Source of the DNA: Streptococcus sp. HMSC074B11
GTDB taxonomy: Bacteria > Bacillota > Bacilli > Lactobacillales > Streptococcaceae
Direction of reading: 5' to 3'
Assembly: GCF_001808705.1 (NCBI RefSeq)
Contig: NZ_KV794218.1
Location: forward strand, 1-53,859
Length of the DNA stretch: 53,859 nt
A program made the translations under genes and the position numbers. The notes under the pieces were generated by a model that was not told the origin of the DNA, did no database searches, and saw nothing but the letters and a program-made list of their open reading frames with translations. This document shows positions 9,556 to 16,755 of this stretch, one piece after another; the stretch's first letter is position 1, and each line of letters opens with the position of its first letter.

Positions 9556-10050
9556 GTGTCGTATTTTGAACAGTTTATGCAAGCCAACCAGGCTTATGTT
9601 GCCCTGCATGGGCAGTTAAATCTGCCAATCAAGCCGAAAACCAGAGTAGCCATTGTGACTTGTATGGACTCACGTCTGCACGTTGCACAAGCTTTGGGGT
9701 TAGCACTTGGAGATGCTCACATTTTACGGAATGCGGGCGGTCGAGTGACAGACGATATGATTCGCTCACTCGTGATTTCTCAGCAACAAATGGGAACAAG
9801 AGAGATTGTAGTTCTTCATCATACAGACTGTGGTGCTCAGACATTTCAAAATGAAGAATTTCAAGAACATTTAAAAACAGAATTAGGGGTTGATGTCTCA
9901 GGTCAAGATTTTCTCCCATTTCAAGATGTTGAGGAGAGTGTTCGTGAGGATATGCAGTTACTTCGAGAATGCCCATTGATTCCAGATGATGTGGTTATTT
10001 CAGGGGCTGTTTATGATGTGGATACAGGAAGTATGAGAGAGGTATACTAA
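9556..10050 (+). CDS. Beta-class carbonic anhydrase
   Basis: 164 residues. Interconverts CO2 and bicarbonate. Zinc ligands and catalytic dyad are visible: CMDSR (Cys36, Asp38, Arg40) and HHTDCG (His89, Cys92). The GTG at 9556 is preferred because AAGGGGG lies 5 bases upstream and the N-terminus VSYFEQFMQANQAYV fits relatives; the ATG at 9523 has its AGGAG only 2 bases away. The C-terminus (TGSMREVY) differs from the pneumococcal one as I recall it. Followed by its own terminator. Confidence 0.92.
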   Translation: MSYFEQFMQANQAYVALHGQLNLPIKPKTRVAIVTCMDSRLHVAQALGLALGDAHILRNAGGRVTDDMIRSLVISQQQMGTREIVVLHHTDCGAQTFQNEEFQEHLKTELGVDVSGQDFLPFQDVEESVREDMQLLRECPLIPDDVVISGAVYDVDTGSMREVY

Positions 10051-10139
10051 CTTTTCATTTGTGAGTTCCTATCTTCCTATGAGATAGAATGTCTAAGTTG
10101 TCACATTTCAGCTTGAATATAAGGAATGTAAATGAGAAC

Positions 10140-10178
10140 AAGACAAGGGGATAAATGTCCATTCTTGTCTTATTTTTT
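10140..10178 (+). terminator. Terminator of the carbonic anhydrase gene
   Basis: AAGACAAG (10140-10147) pairs with CTTGTCTT (10164-10171), with GGA/TCC extending inside, and ATTTTTT follows. Confidence 0.75.
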
Positions 10179-10179
10179 A

Positions 10180-10208
10180 TTGAAAAATCAAGAAAAAAGC
10201 GCTACAAT
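10180..10208 (+). promoter_or_regulatory. prs promoter
   Basis: TTGAAA (10180-10185), 17-bp spacer, TACAAT (10203-10208). It begins within two bases of the preceding terminator's T run. Confidence 0.8.
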
Positions 10209-10266
10209 GGTAGTTGGAAAAATGTTGTGAAAAAACACAAGTGATACATAAATACTGGAGGAAATC

Positions 10267-11235
10267 ATGTCTTTTTCTGATTTAAAGCTGTTTGCCCTTT
10301 CTTCAAATAGAGAATTGGCAGAGCGTGTGGCGCAAGAGATTGGGATAGAGTTGGGAAAATCGACTGTACGTCAATTTTCAGATGGAGAAATTCAAGTTAA
10401 TATCGAAGAATCGATCCGTGGGAAACACGTCTTTATCCTACAATCAACTAGCTCACCTGTAAATGACAATCTGCTAGAAATTTTGATTATGGTAGATGCT
10501 TTGAAACGCGCCAGTGCAGAATCTGTCAACGTTGTTATGCCTTACTATGGCTATGCACGTCAGGATAGAAAAGCGAGAGCGCGTGAGCCAATCACTTCAA
10601 AACTTGTAGCAAATATGCTAGAAGTGGCTGGAGTGGATCGTTTGTTGACGATTGACTTGCATGCTGCACAGATTCAGGGATTTTTTGATATTCCTGTCGA
10701 TCACTTGATGGGTGCTCCTTTAATTGCAGACTACTTTGAGCGTCGTGGCATGGTTGGTTCTGACTATGTGGTTGTCAGTCCAGACCATGGTGGGGTGACT
10801 CGTGCTCGTAAATTGGCAGAGTTTTTGAAAACTCCGATTGCCATTATTGATAAACGTCGTAGCGTGGACAAGATGAATACCAGTGAAGTGATGAACATCA
10901 TTGGTAAGGTAGAAGGCAAGACTTGTATCTTGATTGACGATATGATCGATACAGCTGGAACTATTTGCCATGCGGCGGATGCTCTTGCAGAAGCTGGTGC
11001 TATCGAAGTTTACGCAAGCTGTACGCACCCAGTTCTTTCAGGGCCTGCTATGGATAATATCCAAAAATCAGCTATTAAAAAATTAGTTGTTTTGGATACT
11101 ATCTACCTACCAGAAGAACGTTTGATTGATAAGATTGAGCAAATCTCTATCGCTCATCTCTTGGCAGATGCTATCATCCGTATCCATGAAAAACGTCCTC
11201 TATCTCCATTATTTAGTATTGAGAAAAAAATCTAA
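10267..11235 (+). CDS. prs: Ribose-phosphate pyrophosphokinase
   Basis: 322 residues. Makes PRPP from ribose 5-phosphate and ATP, the entry substrate for the PurF step encoded at 30.6 kb and for pyrimidine, histidine and NAD synthesis. Family signatures are clear: [51 protein letters not shown] and the PRPP loop [17 protein letters not shown] lies 6 bases before the ATG. Single gene with its own promoter and terminator. Confidence 0.97.
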   Translation: MSFSDLKLFALSSNRELAERVAQEIGIELGKSTVRQFSDGEIQVNIEESIRGKHVFILQSTSSPVNDNLLEILIMVDALKRASAESVNVVMPYYGYARQDRKARAREPITSKLVANMLEVAGVDRLLTIDLHAAQIQGFFDIPVDHLMGAPLIADYFERRGMVGSDYVVVSPDHGGVTRARKLAEFLKTPIAIIDKRRSVDKMNTSEVMNIIGKVEGKTCILIDDMIDTAGTICHAADALAEAGAIEVYASCTHPVLSGPAMDNIQKSAIKKLVVLDTIYLPEERLIDKIEQISIAHLLADAIIRIHEKRPLSPLFSIEKKI

Positions 11236-11254
11236 CGAATTCGTTGGATCAGAT

Positions 11255-11296
11255 AAAACTCCTAACAAAGTGATAGACCTTGTTGGGAGTTTTCTT
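11255..11296 (+). terminator. prs terminator
   Basis: AAAACTCCTAACAA (11255-11268) pairs with TTGTTGGGAGTTTT (11280-11293) with one G-U pair. The 240 bases from here to the next gene hold no ORF, only the promoter described next. Confidence 0.88.
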
Positions 11297-11449
11297 AATT
11301 AGATCAGAAAAATGTGAAAATTTCACTAATTGTTCGTTTTTTAGTCCATTTTTTTCCTTAATCTTTCGAGAATATTGCTTGTTTTTTAAGAATATAATAA
11401 ATTTTACTCGTTTTTTACCAGAAATTTTAAAAATACTTTAAGAAAAAGC

Positions 11450-11477
11450 TTGACAACTCAAATATATGTGATATAAT
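11450..11477 (+). promoter_or_regulatory. Very strong consensus promoter of the LPKTH protein gene
   Basis: Perfect TTGACA (11450-11455), 16-bp spacer, TGA and perfect TATAAT (11472-11477), so consensus -35 plus extended -10. The leader before the ATG has the repeated unit ATTAAA and a good AGAGGAG Shine-Dalgarno. High constitutive expression is inferred. Confidence 0.9.
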
Positions 11478-11534
11478 TTGAGGTAATAAAGGTTATCCTT
11501 ATAATTAAAATTAAAATTAAAGAGGAGATAAAAC

Positions 11535-12305
11535 ATGAAGAAAGTTTTATTGACATCAGCAGCAGTTCTTGCAGTATTCTCTGCAGCAGCTCCAGTTTTT
11601 GCACAAGGTGAAAACCCAAATGCTTCTAACCAATTGATCCAAAAGAAATATGTTTCTTGGCGTGATGCAGCAGATGAAGCTCAAAGACAAGTTGAACTTC
11701 ATGCAGCTGACATTCAAGCAGAAGCAGAAGCTAGTGTAGAAGGATATGCTAAAGCACTTGAAACAGCTAAAGCTGAATTGGCAAAATTATCAGATTATTC
11801 TTACGCAAAACTCAAGGATAGTTATAAAGGAGATGGTGCTTCTTTAAAAGAATCTGATGTTGAATTCCAAGGTGGAAACAGCCAAGCTGTAGCTGCAAAA
11901 CGTGAACAATTGCAAGAAAATGTTAATGCTGCTCAAAAAGCTTATGATAAAGCTTTGAAAGAAGCAGTTACTACTGTAACAAATAAATATCGTAAACATT
12001 TTGAAGAAGTTTACATTGCAGCTGCACAAGCACAAGGAAACTACTACAATGAGTCAGGTGTAGAAGCTAACCGTACAAATGAACAACGTATCGCTGATGA
12101 CCAAGTAGCACAAGGTACAGCTGCGTCAGCTGCCCAAGCAGCAGCAGACCAAGCTGCAACTAAACCAGAAGATGGTAAACCAGGTGCTAAAGACCAAGCT
12201 AAAAAAGCAGACGAAGCTGCTAAAAAAGCAGGTGTAAATGCTAAAGCAGGCGCAAATGCTAAAGCAGGTCAAAAAGCCCTTCCAAAAACACACGCTGCTA
12301 AATAA
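11535..12305 (+). CDS. Secreted Ala/Lys-rich helical protein ending in LPKTHAAK
   Basis: 256 residues, family not recognised. A classical signal peptide (MKKVLLTSAAVLAVF...VFA, cleavage predicted after residue 24) is followed by about 160 residues of heptad-like alanine, lysine, glutamate and glutamine helix with repeated Ala-rich arms, then a low-complexity Ala/Lys/Gly tail. The last eight residues are LPKTHAAK, which resembles a sortase motif (LPXTG with His in place of Gly). The hydrophobic segment and charged tail of normal sortase substrates are missing, and the stop is followed at once by a terminator, so the end is not simply a truncated reading frame. The next gene encodes a sortase, which makes this its probable substrate. 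No cysteine. Surface or released protein; function unknown. Confidence 0.85.
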   Translation: MKKVLLTSAAVLAVFSAAAPVFAQGENPNASNQLIQKKYVSWRDAADEAQRQVELHAADIQAEAEASVEGYAKALETAKAELAKLSDYSYAKLKDSYKGDGASLKESDVEFQGGNSQAVAAKREQLQENVNAAQKAYDKALKEAVTTVTNKYRKHFEEVYIAAAQAQGNYYNESGVEANRTNEQRIADDQVAQGTAASAAQAAADQAATKPEDGKPGAKDQAKKADEAAKKAGVNAKAGANAKAGQKALPKTHAAK

Positions 12306-12325
12306 TTTTATTTAAAAAGTAGCCA

Positions 12326-12356
12326 ATCACTGAAACTTGGTTTCAGTGATTTTTTT
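12326..12356 (+). terminator. Hairpin terminator between substrate and sortase genes
   Basis: Perfect 11-bp stem ATCACTGAAAC/GTTTCAGTGAT (12326-12336/12340-12350) with a 3-base loop and six Ts. It would end most transcripts after the substrate gene, leaving low read-through into the sortase gene that starts 24 bases later. Confidence 0.9.
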
Positions 12357-12379
12357 GGTAAAAAATGAGGGAGGAAAAG

Positions 12380-13195
12380 ATGAGTAGACGTTCTACGACA
12401 AAGAAATCATCAATTACTAAAATAATTGCTTCAATCGTTGCAGTAGCTGTCGTTGCTTTGGGAGGCTTTTTTATCTATAAAAGTTTCTTAGCACCAAGTG
12501 GAGATAAGATAAAATCAGAACAAACTTATATTGCTAGTGATGAAGAAAAGGAATATCTTGCTAATAAATTTAAAGGCTTGCTCGCAACAAACTCTGAAAC
12601 AGTTGGTTATGTCTATATTCCTGGTACACAGTTGGATGAACCAGTTGTTCAAACAACGGATAATGCGACTTATTTAGATAAGCGCTTTGATGGCGTTAAC
12701 GAGCCCTTAATGGGGACAGTCTTTATGGACGCCGATAACAAGAAGGACTTTAGCGATCGATTGACTTGGTTATTTGGTCATGCTCGTGGTAGTAAAGTGG
12801 TTGACCACCGTATGTTTAAAGATGTAAATTACTTCAGTCGCCAAGAATATTTTGATGCACACCCTTATGTTGTCATTGAAACTCCAGAGAGAAAGTATTA
12901 TTATGAAGCTGTTGCTATGATTATTGTTCCAGAAGAAACAGCTTTTTACCGTACTTCTTTTGATGATGATAAGGATTTCGAGAAACAGCTAGGCATTATT
13001 TATGATACTGCAGAGGTTAAGAAACCAAATGTTAAGGTATCAGCTAAGGATAAATATCTTGTTCTTTCTACTTGTCGTGAAGAAGATGATACGATTCGTG
13101 CCAATCTCTACCTTCGACAAATTCCTGACTCAGAGATGAGTGACTTTGTCAAACAACATGGAGAAAGTCTTCAGTATAAACCAACAAGAGAATAA
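12380..13195 (+). CDS. Class B-like sortase
   Basis: 271 residues. N-terminal basic stretch and one membrane anchor (about residues 15-35), then a sortase beta-barrel. Catalytic residues visible: His134 in WLFGHARGS, Cys232 in LVLSTC and Arg240 in DTIRANLYL. LSTC followed by several residues before the Arg, the helix-rich insert and the YVYIPGTQLDEPVVQTTDN segment fit class B better than class A or C; the class call is moderate. The start at 12380 is preferred over the in-frame ATG at 12365 because GGGAGG lies between them. Sortases join cleaved surface proteins to cell wall or to each other; the only candidate substrate nearby is the LPKTHAAK protein upstream. Confidence 0.88.
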   Translation: MSRRSTTKKSSITKIIASIVAVAVVALGGFFIYKSFLAPSGDKIKSEQTYIASDEEKEYLANKFKGLLATNSETVGYVYIPGTQLDEPVVQTTDNATYLDKRFDGVNEPLMGTVFMDADNKKDFSDRLTWLFGHARGSKVVDHRMFKDVNYFSRQEYFDAHPYVVIETPERKYYYEAVAMIIVPEETAFYRTSFDDDKDFEKQLGIIYDTAEVKKPNVKVSAKDKYLVLSTCREEDDTIRANLYLRQIPDSEMSDFVKQHGESLQYKPTRE

Positions 13196-13216
13196 TCTTT
13201 AAATAAGATCTTTATG

Positions 13217-13265
13217 AATCCTCCTCAAATTAAATGAAATAGTTTAATTTTGGGAGGATTTTTTG
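13217..13265 (+). terminator. Terminator of the sortase gene
   Basis: AATCCTCC..AAATTAAA pairs with TTTAATTT.GGGAGGATT around an 8-base loop, followed by TTTT. Confidence 0.88.
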
Positions 13266-13301
13266 ATTTTATAGTAAATTTCTGCAAACCCTTTCAAAAT
13301 A

Positions 13302-13310
13302 TGCTATACT
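13302..13310 (+). promoter_or_regulatory. Extended -10 promoter of the CoA-binding protein gene
   Basis: TGC plus TATACT lies 20 bases before the ATG, so the leader is very short but includes AAGGAGG. Confidence 0.7.
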
Positions 13311-13330
13311 GATGAAAAAGGAGGATTTTT

Positions 13331-13768
13331 ATGACTCAAGAATTTATCAATCCAAGTGATGGCGTAATTCGTCAGTATCTAGAAACCAGTAAAACTCTAG
13401 CAGTAGTGGGCTTGTCTGACCGTGAGGAGACAACTAGCAATAGAGTGACAAAGGAAATGCAGGCTCGTGGCTATAAAATCATACCAGTAAACCCTAAGGC
13501 TGCAGGTGGGGAAATCTTGGGAGAAAAGGCTTATGCCAGTCTAGCTGAGATTCCTTTCCCTGTAGATATCGTTAATGTCTATCGTCGTAGTGAGTTTCTA
13601 CCAGATGTGGCACGAGATTTTCTCAAGGCTGATGCTAAGATTTTCTGGGCGCAACTAGGACTTGAAAGTCTAGAAGCGGAAGAAATCTTGCGTGCTGGAG
13701 GTTGCGATGATATCGTGATGAACCGTTGTATTAAGAGAGAACATACACGCTTAATTCTTGAACAATAA
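13331..13768 (+). CDS. CoA-binding domain protein (YccU type)
   Basis: 145 residues. A single Rossmann-like CoA-binding domain, with AVVGLSDREETTSNRVTKEM (nucleotide loop), GYKIIPVNPKA, FPVDIVNVYRRSEFLPDVA and FWAQLGLESLEAEE. Similar to the first domain of succinyl-CoA synthetase alpha and to YccU; no defined reaction. AAGGAGG lies just before the ATG. Single gene with its own promoter and weak terminator. Confidence 0.88.
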   Translation: MTQEFINPSDGVIRQYLETSKTLAVVGLSDREETTSNRVTKEMQARGYKIIPVNPKAAGGEILGEKAYASLAEIPFPVDIVNVYRRSEFLPDVARDFLKADAKIFWAQLGLESLEAEEILRAGGCDDIVMNRCIKREHTRLILEQ

Positions 13769-13793
13769 AAAGGTAGCTTGAGGGCTACCTTTT
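13769..13793 (+). terminator. Terminator of the CoA-binding protein gene
   Basis: AAAGGTAGC/GCTACCTTT (13769-13777/13784-13792) with a short T tract. It abuts the BOX element. Confidence 0.75.
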
Positions 13794-13798
13794 GTGTT

Positions 13799-13940
13799 AT
13801 ACTCAATGAAAATCAAAGAGCAAACTAGCCGCAGGCTGCTCAAAACACTGTTTTGAGGTTGTAGATAAGACTGACGAAGTCAGTCACATATATAATCCAA
13901 GGCGACGTTGACGTGGTTTGAAGAGATTTTCGAAGAGTAT
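13799..13940 (-). repeat. BOX element
   Basis: Starts ATACTCAATGAAAATC and ends GATTTTCGAAGAGTAT, the typical ends of pneumococcal BOX repeats. The interior has CAAGGCGACGTTGACG (boxA core, the BOX-PCR site, on the plus strand reading) and the AAAACACTGTTTTGAGG palindrome of boxC. Length 142 bases. Its last base is the first base of the convergent gene's stop codon. Confidence 0.9.
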
Positions 13941-14950
13941 TAGAAAATACCGATGAGCGTTTGCATACCGAGACTAGTCAGGATAATGGCAATCCAGCAG
14001 AGGGCACCAAGAAGAATGGATTTACCGCTGGACTTAATCATAGCAATGAGATTAGTTTTGAGGCCGATAGCGCTCATGGCCATGATGATGAGGAATTTAG
14101 ACAGTTGTTTGAGAGGTGCGAAGAAGCTACTACTGACACCGAAGGAAGTAAGGACGGTGGTTAGCAGAGAAGCTAGGATGAAGTAGAGAATGAAAACAGG
14201 GAAGATTTTTTTAAGTTTTACCCCTTGGTTGTTTCCTTGTTGACGACTTTGCCAGTAAGAGAGGAAGAGAGTGATAGGGATAATAGCTAGAGTACGGGTC
14301 AATTTGACAATGGTGGCAGCTTCGAGAGTATTGGACTGGTAAAGACTATCCCAGGCGCTGGCAGTGGCTGTTACAGAGGAAGTATCATTGACCGCAGTTC
14401 CTGCAAAGAGGGAGAAACCCTCGTTTGATAGGTGAAGCCAGGTTCCTAGGGTTGGGAAAATAAGTGCGGCCAGGACATTGAAGAAAAAGATAACGGAAAT
14501 GGCTTGGGCGACTTCCTTTTCCTTGGCATGGATGACGGGAGCTGTCGCAGCAATGGCAGAACCGCCACAGATAGAGGAACCAACACCGATCAAGGTAGCT
14601 AGCTTTGTATCTAGGTCAAAAAAGCGCTGGAAGAGATAGGCAACAATCAAGGCTATAGAAATGGTGGATAGAATGACAGGGAGCGAAGATTTTCCTACTG
14701 CAAAAACTTGAGAGATATTGAGTCCAAACCCAAGCAAGATGACAGCGTACTGGAGTAATTTTTTAGAGCTGTAAGTTAAACCAGCATCCAGTTGTTTATA
14801 GGAAGTGAGAAAGGGGTGGAGAATCATGCCAATAAAGATGGCAAAGACAGGTGCCCCGACAACAGGCAAGAAGCTCCCTAAGGTCCAAGAGATGATGGAA
14901 ATGATAAGACAGGCTAACAATCCTGTCCCATTTTTTGATAGAAATGACAT
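13940..14950 (-). CDS. YeiH/UPF0324-family membrane protein
   Basis: 336 residues with about ten hydrophobic helices. Family features: [18 protein letters not shown] at the N-terminus, [14 protein letters not shown] and [12 protein letters not shown] in the middle, and [10 protein letters not shown] near the end. Members are predicted transporters of uncertain substrate (sulphonate or sulphate export has been suggested for relatives). The start at 14950 has GGAGG 5 bases upstream; the reading frame is open to 15046 but that extension lacks a ribosome site. It lies between the CoA-binding protein gene and araT, as I recall for pneumococcus. Confidence 0.9.
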   Translation of the reverse strand: MSFLSKNGTGLLACLIISIISWTLGSFLPVVGAPVFAIFIGMILHPFLTSYKQLDAGLTYSSKKLLQYAVILLGFGLNISQVFAVGKSSLPVILSTISIALIVAYLFQRFFDLDTKLATLIGVGSSICGGSAIAATAPVIHAKEKEVAQAISVIFFFNVLAALIFPTLGTWLHLSNEGFSLFAGTAVNDTSSVTATASAWDSLYQSNTLEAATIVKLTRTLAIIPITLFLSYWQSRQQGNNQGVKLKKIFPVFILYFILASLLTTVLTSFGVSSSFFAPLKQLSKFLIIMAMSAIGLKTNLIAMIKSSGKSILLGALCWIAIILTSLGMQTLIGIF

Positions 14951-15030
14951 AAAAACCTCCGAAAATAAGCACTTCTTATTATAGTCTTGTCTCGAAGAAA
15001 AGTAAAGAGAAAGTAAAGTTAAATAATTAT

Positions 15031-15133
15031 TTGACAAGTTTCTCAAATTTATGTGATATTAGCTGTACAAGAACTGTAACGAAGTCTTGGCAAAAACAGA
15101 AATACCAGAGCTCCACCTCTGGTATTTCTGTTT
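15031..15133 (+). ncRNA. Possible small RNA: promoter-like boxes and 17-bp hairpin
   Basis: TTGACA (15031-15036) followed by TGTGATATTAG (15053-15063) resembles the promoter at 11450, but the spacing (18-20 bp) is not ideal. Thirty bases on comes a perfect 17-bp stem (15094-15110/15117-15133) with loop CTCCAC, followed by a poor T tract (TTTGTCT). This could be a 65-70-base RNA, or the relic of a lost gene's promoter and terminator brought together by a deletion. No ORF with a ribosome site lies between them. Confidence 0.35.
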
Positions 15134-15453
15134 GTCTAGTCATATTAAAACTAAACTCAGGTTATATTTTTTTGTCGCGCTTGTCTAGCCACTTTCTGAC
15201 TATCCACTCAGAAATGACATTACCGATCTAGTAATCAATAATGGTGCTAGAATAGTTGTAACGAAGATTGGAAAAACCAATATATTACAAAAGTATACTC
15301 TATAATATTTAAATACTTATTAAATCAACGTTTCTAAAGGAAAAGTAGTTGTAAAATATTATATACAGCGTACTGTTAAACCAAGACGGTACCAAAAATT
15401 AAGGTTTCGGAGCTTATAAAATAAAGAAAAATGTCTCAATCAGTTGAGCTTTT
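15134..15453. other. Gene-poor stretch with a coding relic
   Basis: No intact gene. On the minus strand, about 15170-15260 reads as the C-terminal end of a small protein (SEWIVRKWLDKRDKKI then stop), without an upstream start. The 10-mer TGTAACGAAG at 15257 repeats one at 15075. A weak hairpin (CTCAA-TCAG-TTGAG, 15435-15448) may end the toxin-antitoxin transcript coming from the right. Confidence 0.35.
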
Positions 15454-15789
15454 TTAAGTACCATTTTGTAGCAAAGTGACGTAGTCGCTTTTTATGTGGA
15501 ATAGGTGAGATAAAAAAACAGTGTTTCGTTTTTGGTCGATGAAGTAGAGTAAGACATACTGACCGATAATTTTTCCTCGTGTAGGGTACTTACTATTAAT
15601 CTTTACACCAATTTTTTCATCGGCGTCAAAACCAGCCTCAGGAAAGACTTCTAAACTTTTTAAGCCATCTAAAATTTTACTCACAGTATTTTTAGCAGAC
15701 TGAGGTGATAAAAGAACAGTAGTGATGTAATCATGGATACTGTCAATAGCTTGGCTCACTTCATCAGAAATAATTACTTTATAAGTCAT
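15454..15789 (-). CDS. RelE/ParE-family toxin
   Basis: 111 residues. YKVIISDEVSQAIDSIHDYI at the N-terminus, SPQSAKNTV, then KIGVKINSKYPTRGKIIGQYVLLYFID and a final V.LSHLFHIKSDY fit the RelE/ParE toxin fold. Members either cleave ribosome-bound mRNA (RelE) or poison gyrase (ParE); the sequence does not tell which. It overlaps the antitoxin gene by 11 bases and is therefore translationally coupled to it. Confidence 0.85.
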   Translation of the reverse strand: MTYKVIISDEVSQAIDSIHDYITTVLLSPQSAKNTVSKILDGLKSLEVFPEAGFDADEKIGVKINSKYPTRGKIIGQYVLLYFIDQKRNTVFLSHLFHIKSDYVTLLQNGT

Positions 15790-16063
15790 AGCGTGCCCTC
15801 ATACTGTCTAGGGAAGTCCCTTTTCCTGCTTCATATTCTCTTAAGGCTCGTTCGGATTGAGCTTGTAATTCCTCAATCAACTGTTCACGGTGTAAATCTT
15901 CTGCAGTCTTGATTGGCAAGTCCTGTTCGAGGACAATCTGCTCTATAAAAAGAGTGATAGCATCCGTCATGGTCATTCCTTTTTCCTTGATAATGGCTCT
16001 AGCTTGTTCCATTGCTAACTCATTGATTTTAAAATTGTATTGCTTAACAAGTGATGTAGTCAT
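15779..16063 (-). CDS. RelB/DinJ-family antitoxin
   Basis: 94 residues. The N-terminal KQYNFKINELAMEQARAIIK and GMTMTDAITLFIEQIV is the ribbon-helix-helix DNA-binding domain of RelB/DinJ antitoxins. The acidic and basic helical C-terminus would wrap the toxin. The start at 16063 has GGAG upstream; an upstream in-frame codon at 16123 would run through the promoter. The first gene of the pair, as usual for type II modules. Confidence 0.88.
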   Translation of the reverse strand: MTTSLVKQYNFKINELAMEQARAIIKEKGMTMTDAITLFIEQIVLEQDLPIKTAEDLHREQLIEELQAQSERALREYEAGKGTSLDSMRARYDL

Positions 16064-16065
16064 GG

Positions 16066-16105
16066 TATATCTCCGTTCTATATCGTGTATATCCAGTATA
16101 TATTT
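16066..16105 (-). promoter_or_regulatory. Probable operator/promoter of the toxin-antitoxin pair
   Basis: The 40 bases before the antitoxin hold imperfect repeats of the form TATATACTGGATATACACGA, suited to a dimeric ribbon-helix-helix repressor. Autoregulation is inferred from the family. Confidence 0.45.
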
Positions 16106-16154
16106 TTTGAACTTTTTTTGCAAGAAAAAAATTCTTGAATATACTCCAAGAGTG

Positions 16155-16285
16155 AAACGAATAGGACCAGTGGTGGAGCGGGTTCTTTACAGCCTAAAGC
16201 TGAAGGTAGTGCCGAACCTGAAGCTGAATTATCGGTAACATTTAAGCAAACTGTTACCAGTCACCCGACATCATCTTATCCTTAG
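16155..16285 (+). other. Orphan coding-like fragment
   Basis: The plus strand reads TSGGAGSLQPKAEGSAEPEA... ending in THPTSSYP-like residues and a stop at 16285, with no start or ribosome site. It looks like the 3' end of a lost surface-protein or low-complexity gene. No function can be assigned. Confidence 0.3.
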
Positions 16286-16331
16286 TTATAAGTTTAGGAT
16301 AAATAAGAGAGAATATCGACAATAATTCTTA

Positions 16332-16546
16332 TTACAACCATCTGTCCTGTACCTTTGTTTGATTTTCTTGTTTTTGAATAAATTGTCTGACTGTATCTTT
16401 CAAATGTTTCTGAAATTCAAGAATCTGACTAAATTCATTTAGACTAGCCTGATTATCTTCGTTTACTTTTTTTGTGACCTGATTTATATTGATTCCTATC
16501 CGATTTATTTCCTTACGCAACTTCTCAATACTCGTCGAAAATCTCC
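16332..16546 (-). pseudogene. MobC-like mobilisation protein, 3' fragment
   Basis: The minus strand reads SIEKLRKEINRIG followed by ININQVTKKVNED and ends at a stop at 16332. This motif is typical of the C-terminal half of MobC relaxosome accessory proteins of mobilisable plasmids and integrative elements. The N-terminal half and ribosome site are missing. It marks a former visit by a conjugative element. Confidence 0.65.
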
Positions 16547-16630
16547 TAATACGTTGTCATCTTCGACTTACCTAACTTTAGTTATGCTTTCACCTCGATT
16601 CCTAGTTTCATGAGATTTTCATTGAGGATT
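16528..16630. repeat. Degenerate BOX-like ends
   Basis: ATACTCGTCGAAAATCTC at 16528 and GAGATTTTCATTGAGGAT ending about 16629 match the two ends of a BOX element, but the interior does not match boxA, B or C well. A decayed copy is the simplest reading. The rest of the stretch to 16690 shows nothing. Confidence 0.4.
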
Positions 16631-16694
16631 CTAAAAACATAGTGTTGTAATGAATTTAAATGAACATACATCAGTTGCTTATGCTAGTGTGATT

Positions 16695-16723
16695 TTGCGG
16701 TCAGAGAGCTTTTGTAGTATAAT
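16695..16723 (+). promoter_or_regulatory. araT promoter
   Basis: TTGCGG (16695-16700), 17-bp spacer, TATAAT (16718-16723). Confidence 0.75.
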
Positions 16724-16755
16724 AGACATATGTTCTTTAAGCAAGGAGGGTATCT

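Noticed and set aside
15031..15231. 66-codon plus-strand ORF
   Set aside because: Runs through the promoter-like boxes and the 17-bp hairpin, lacks a ribosome site and has no protein character.
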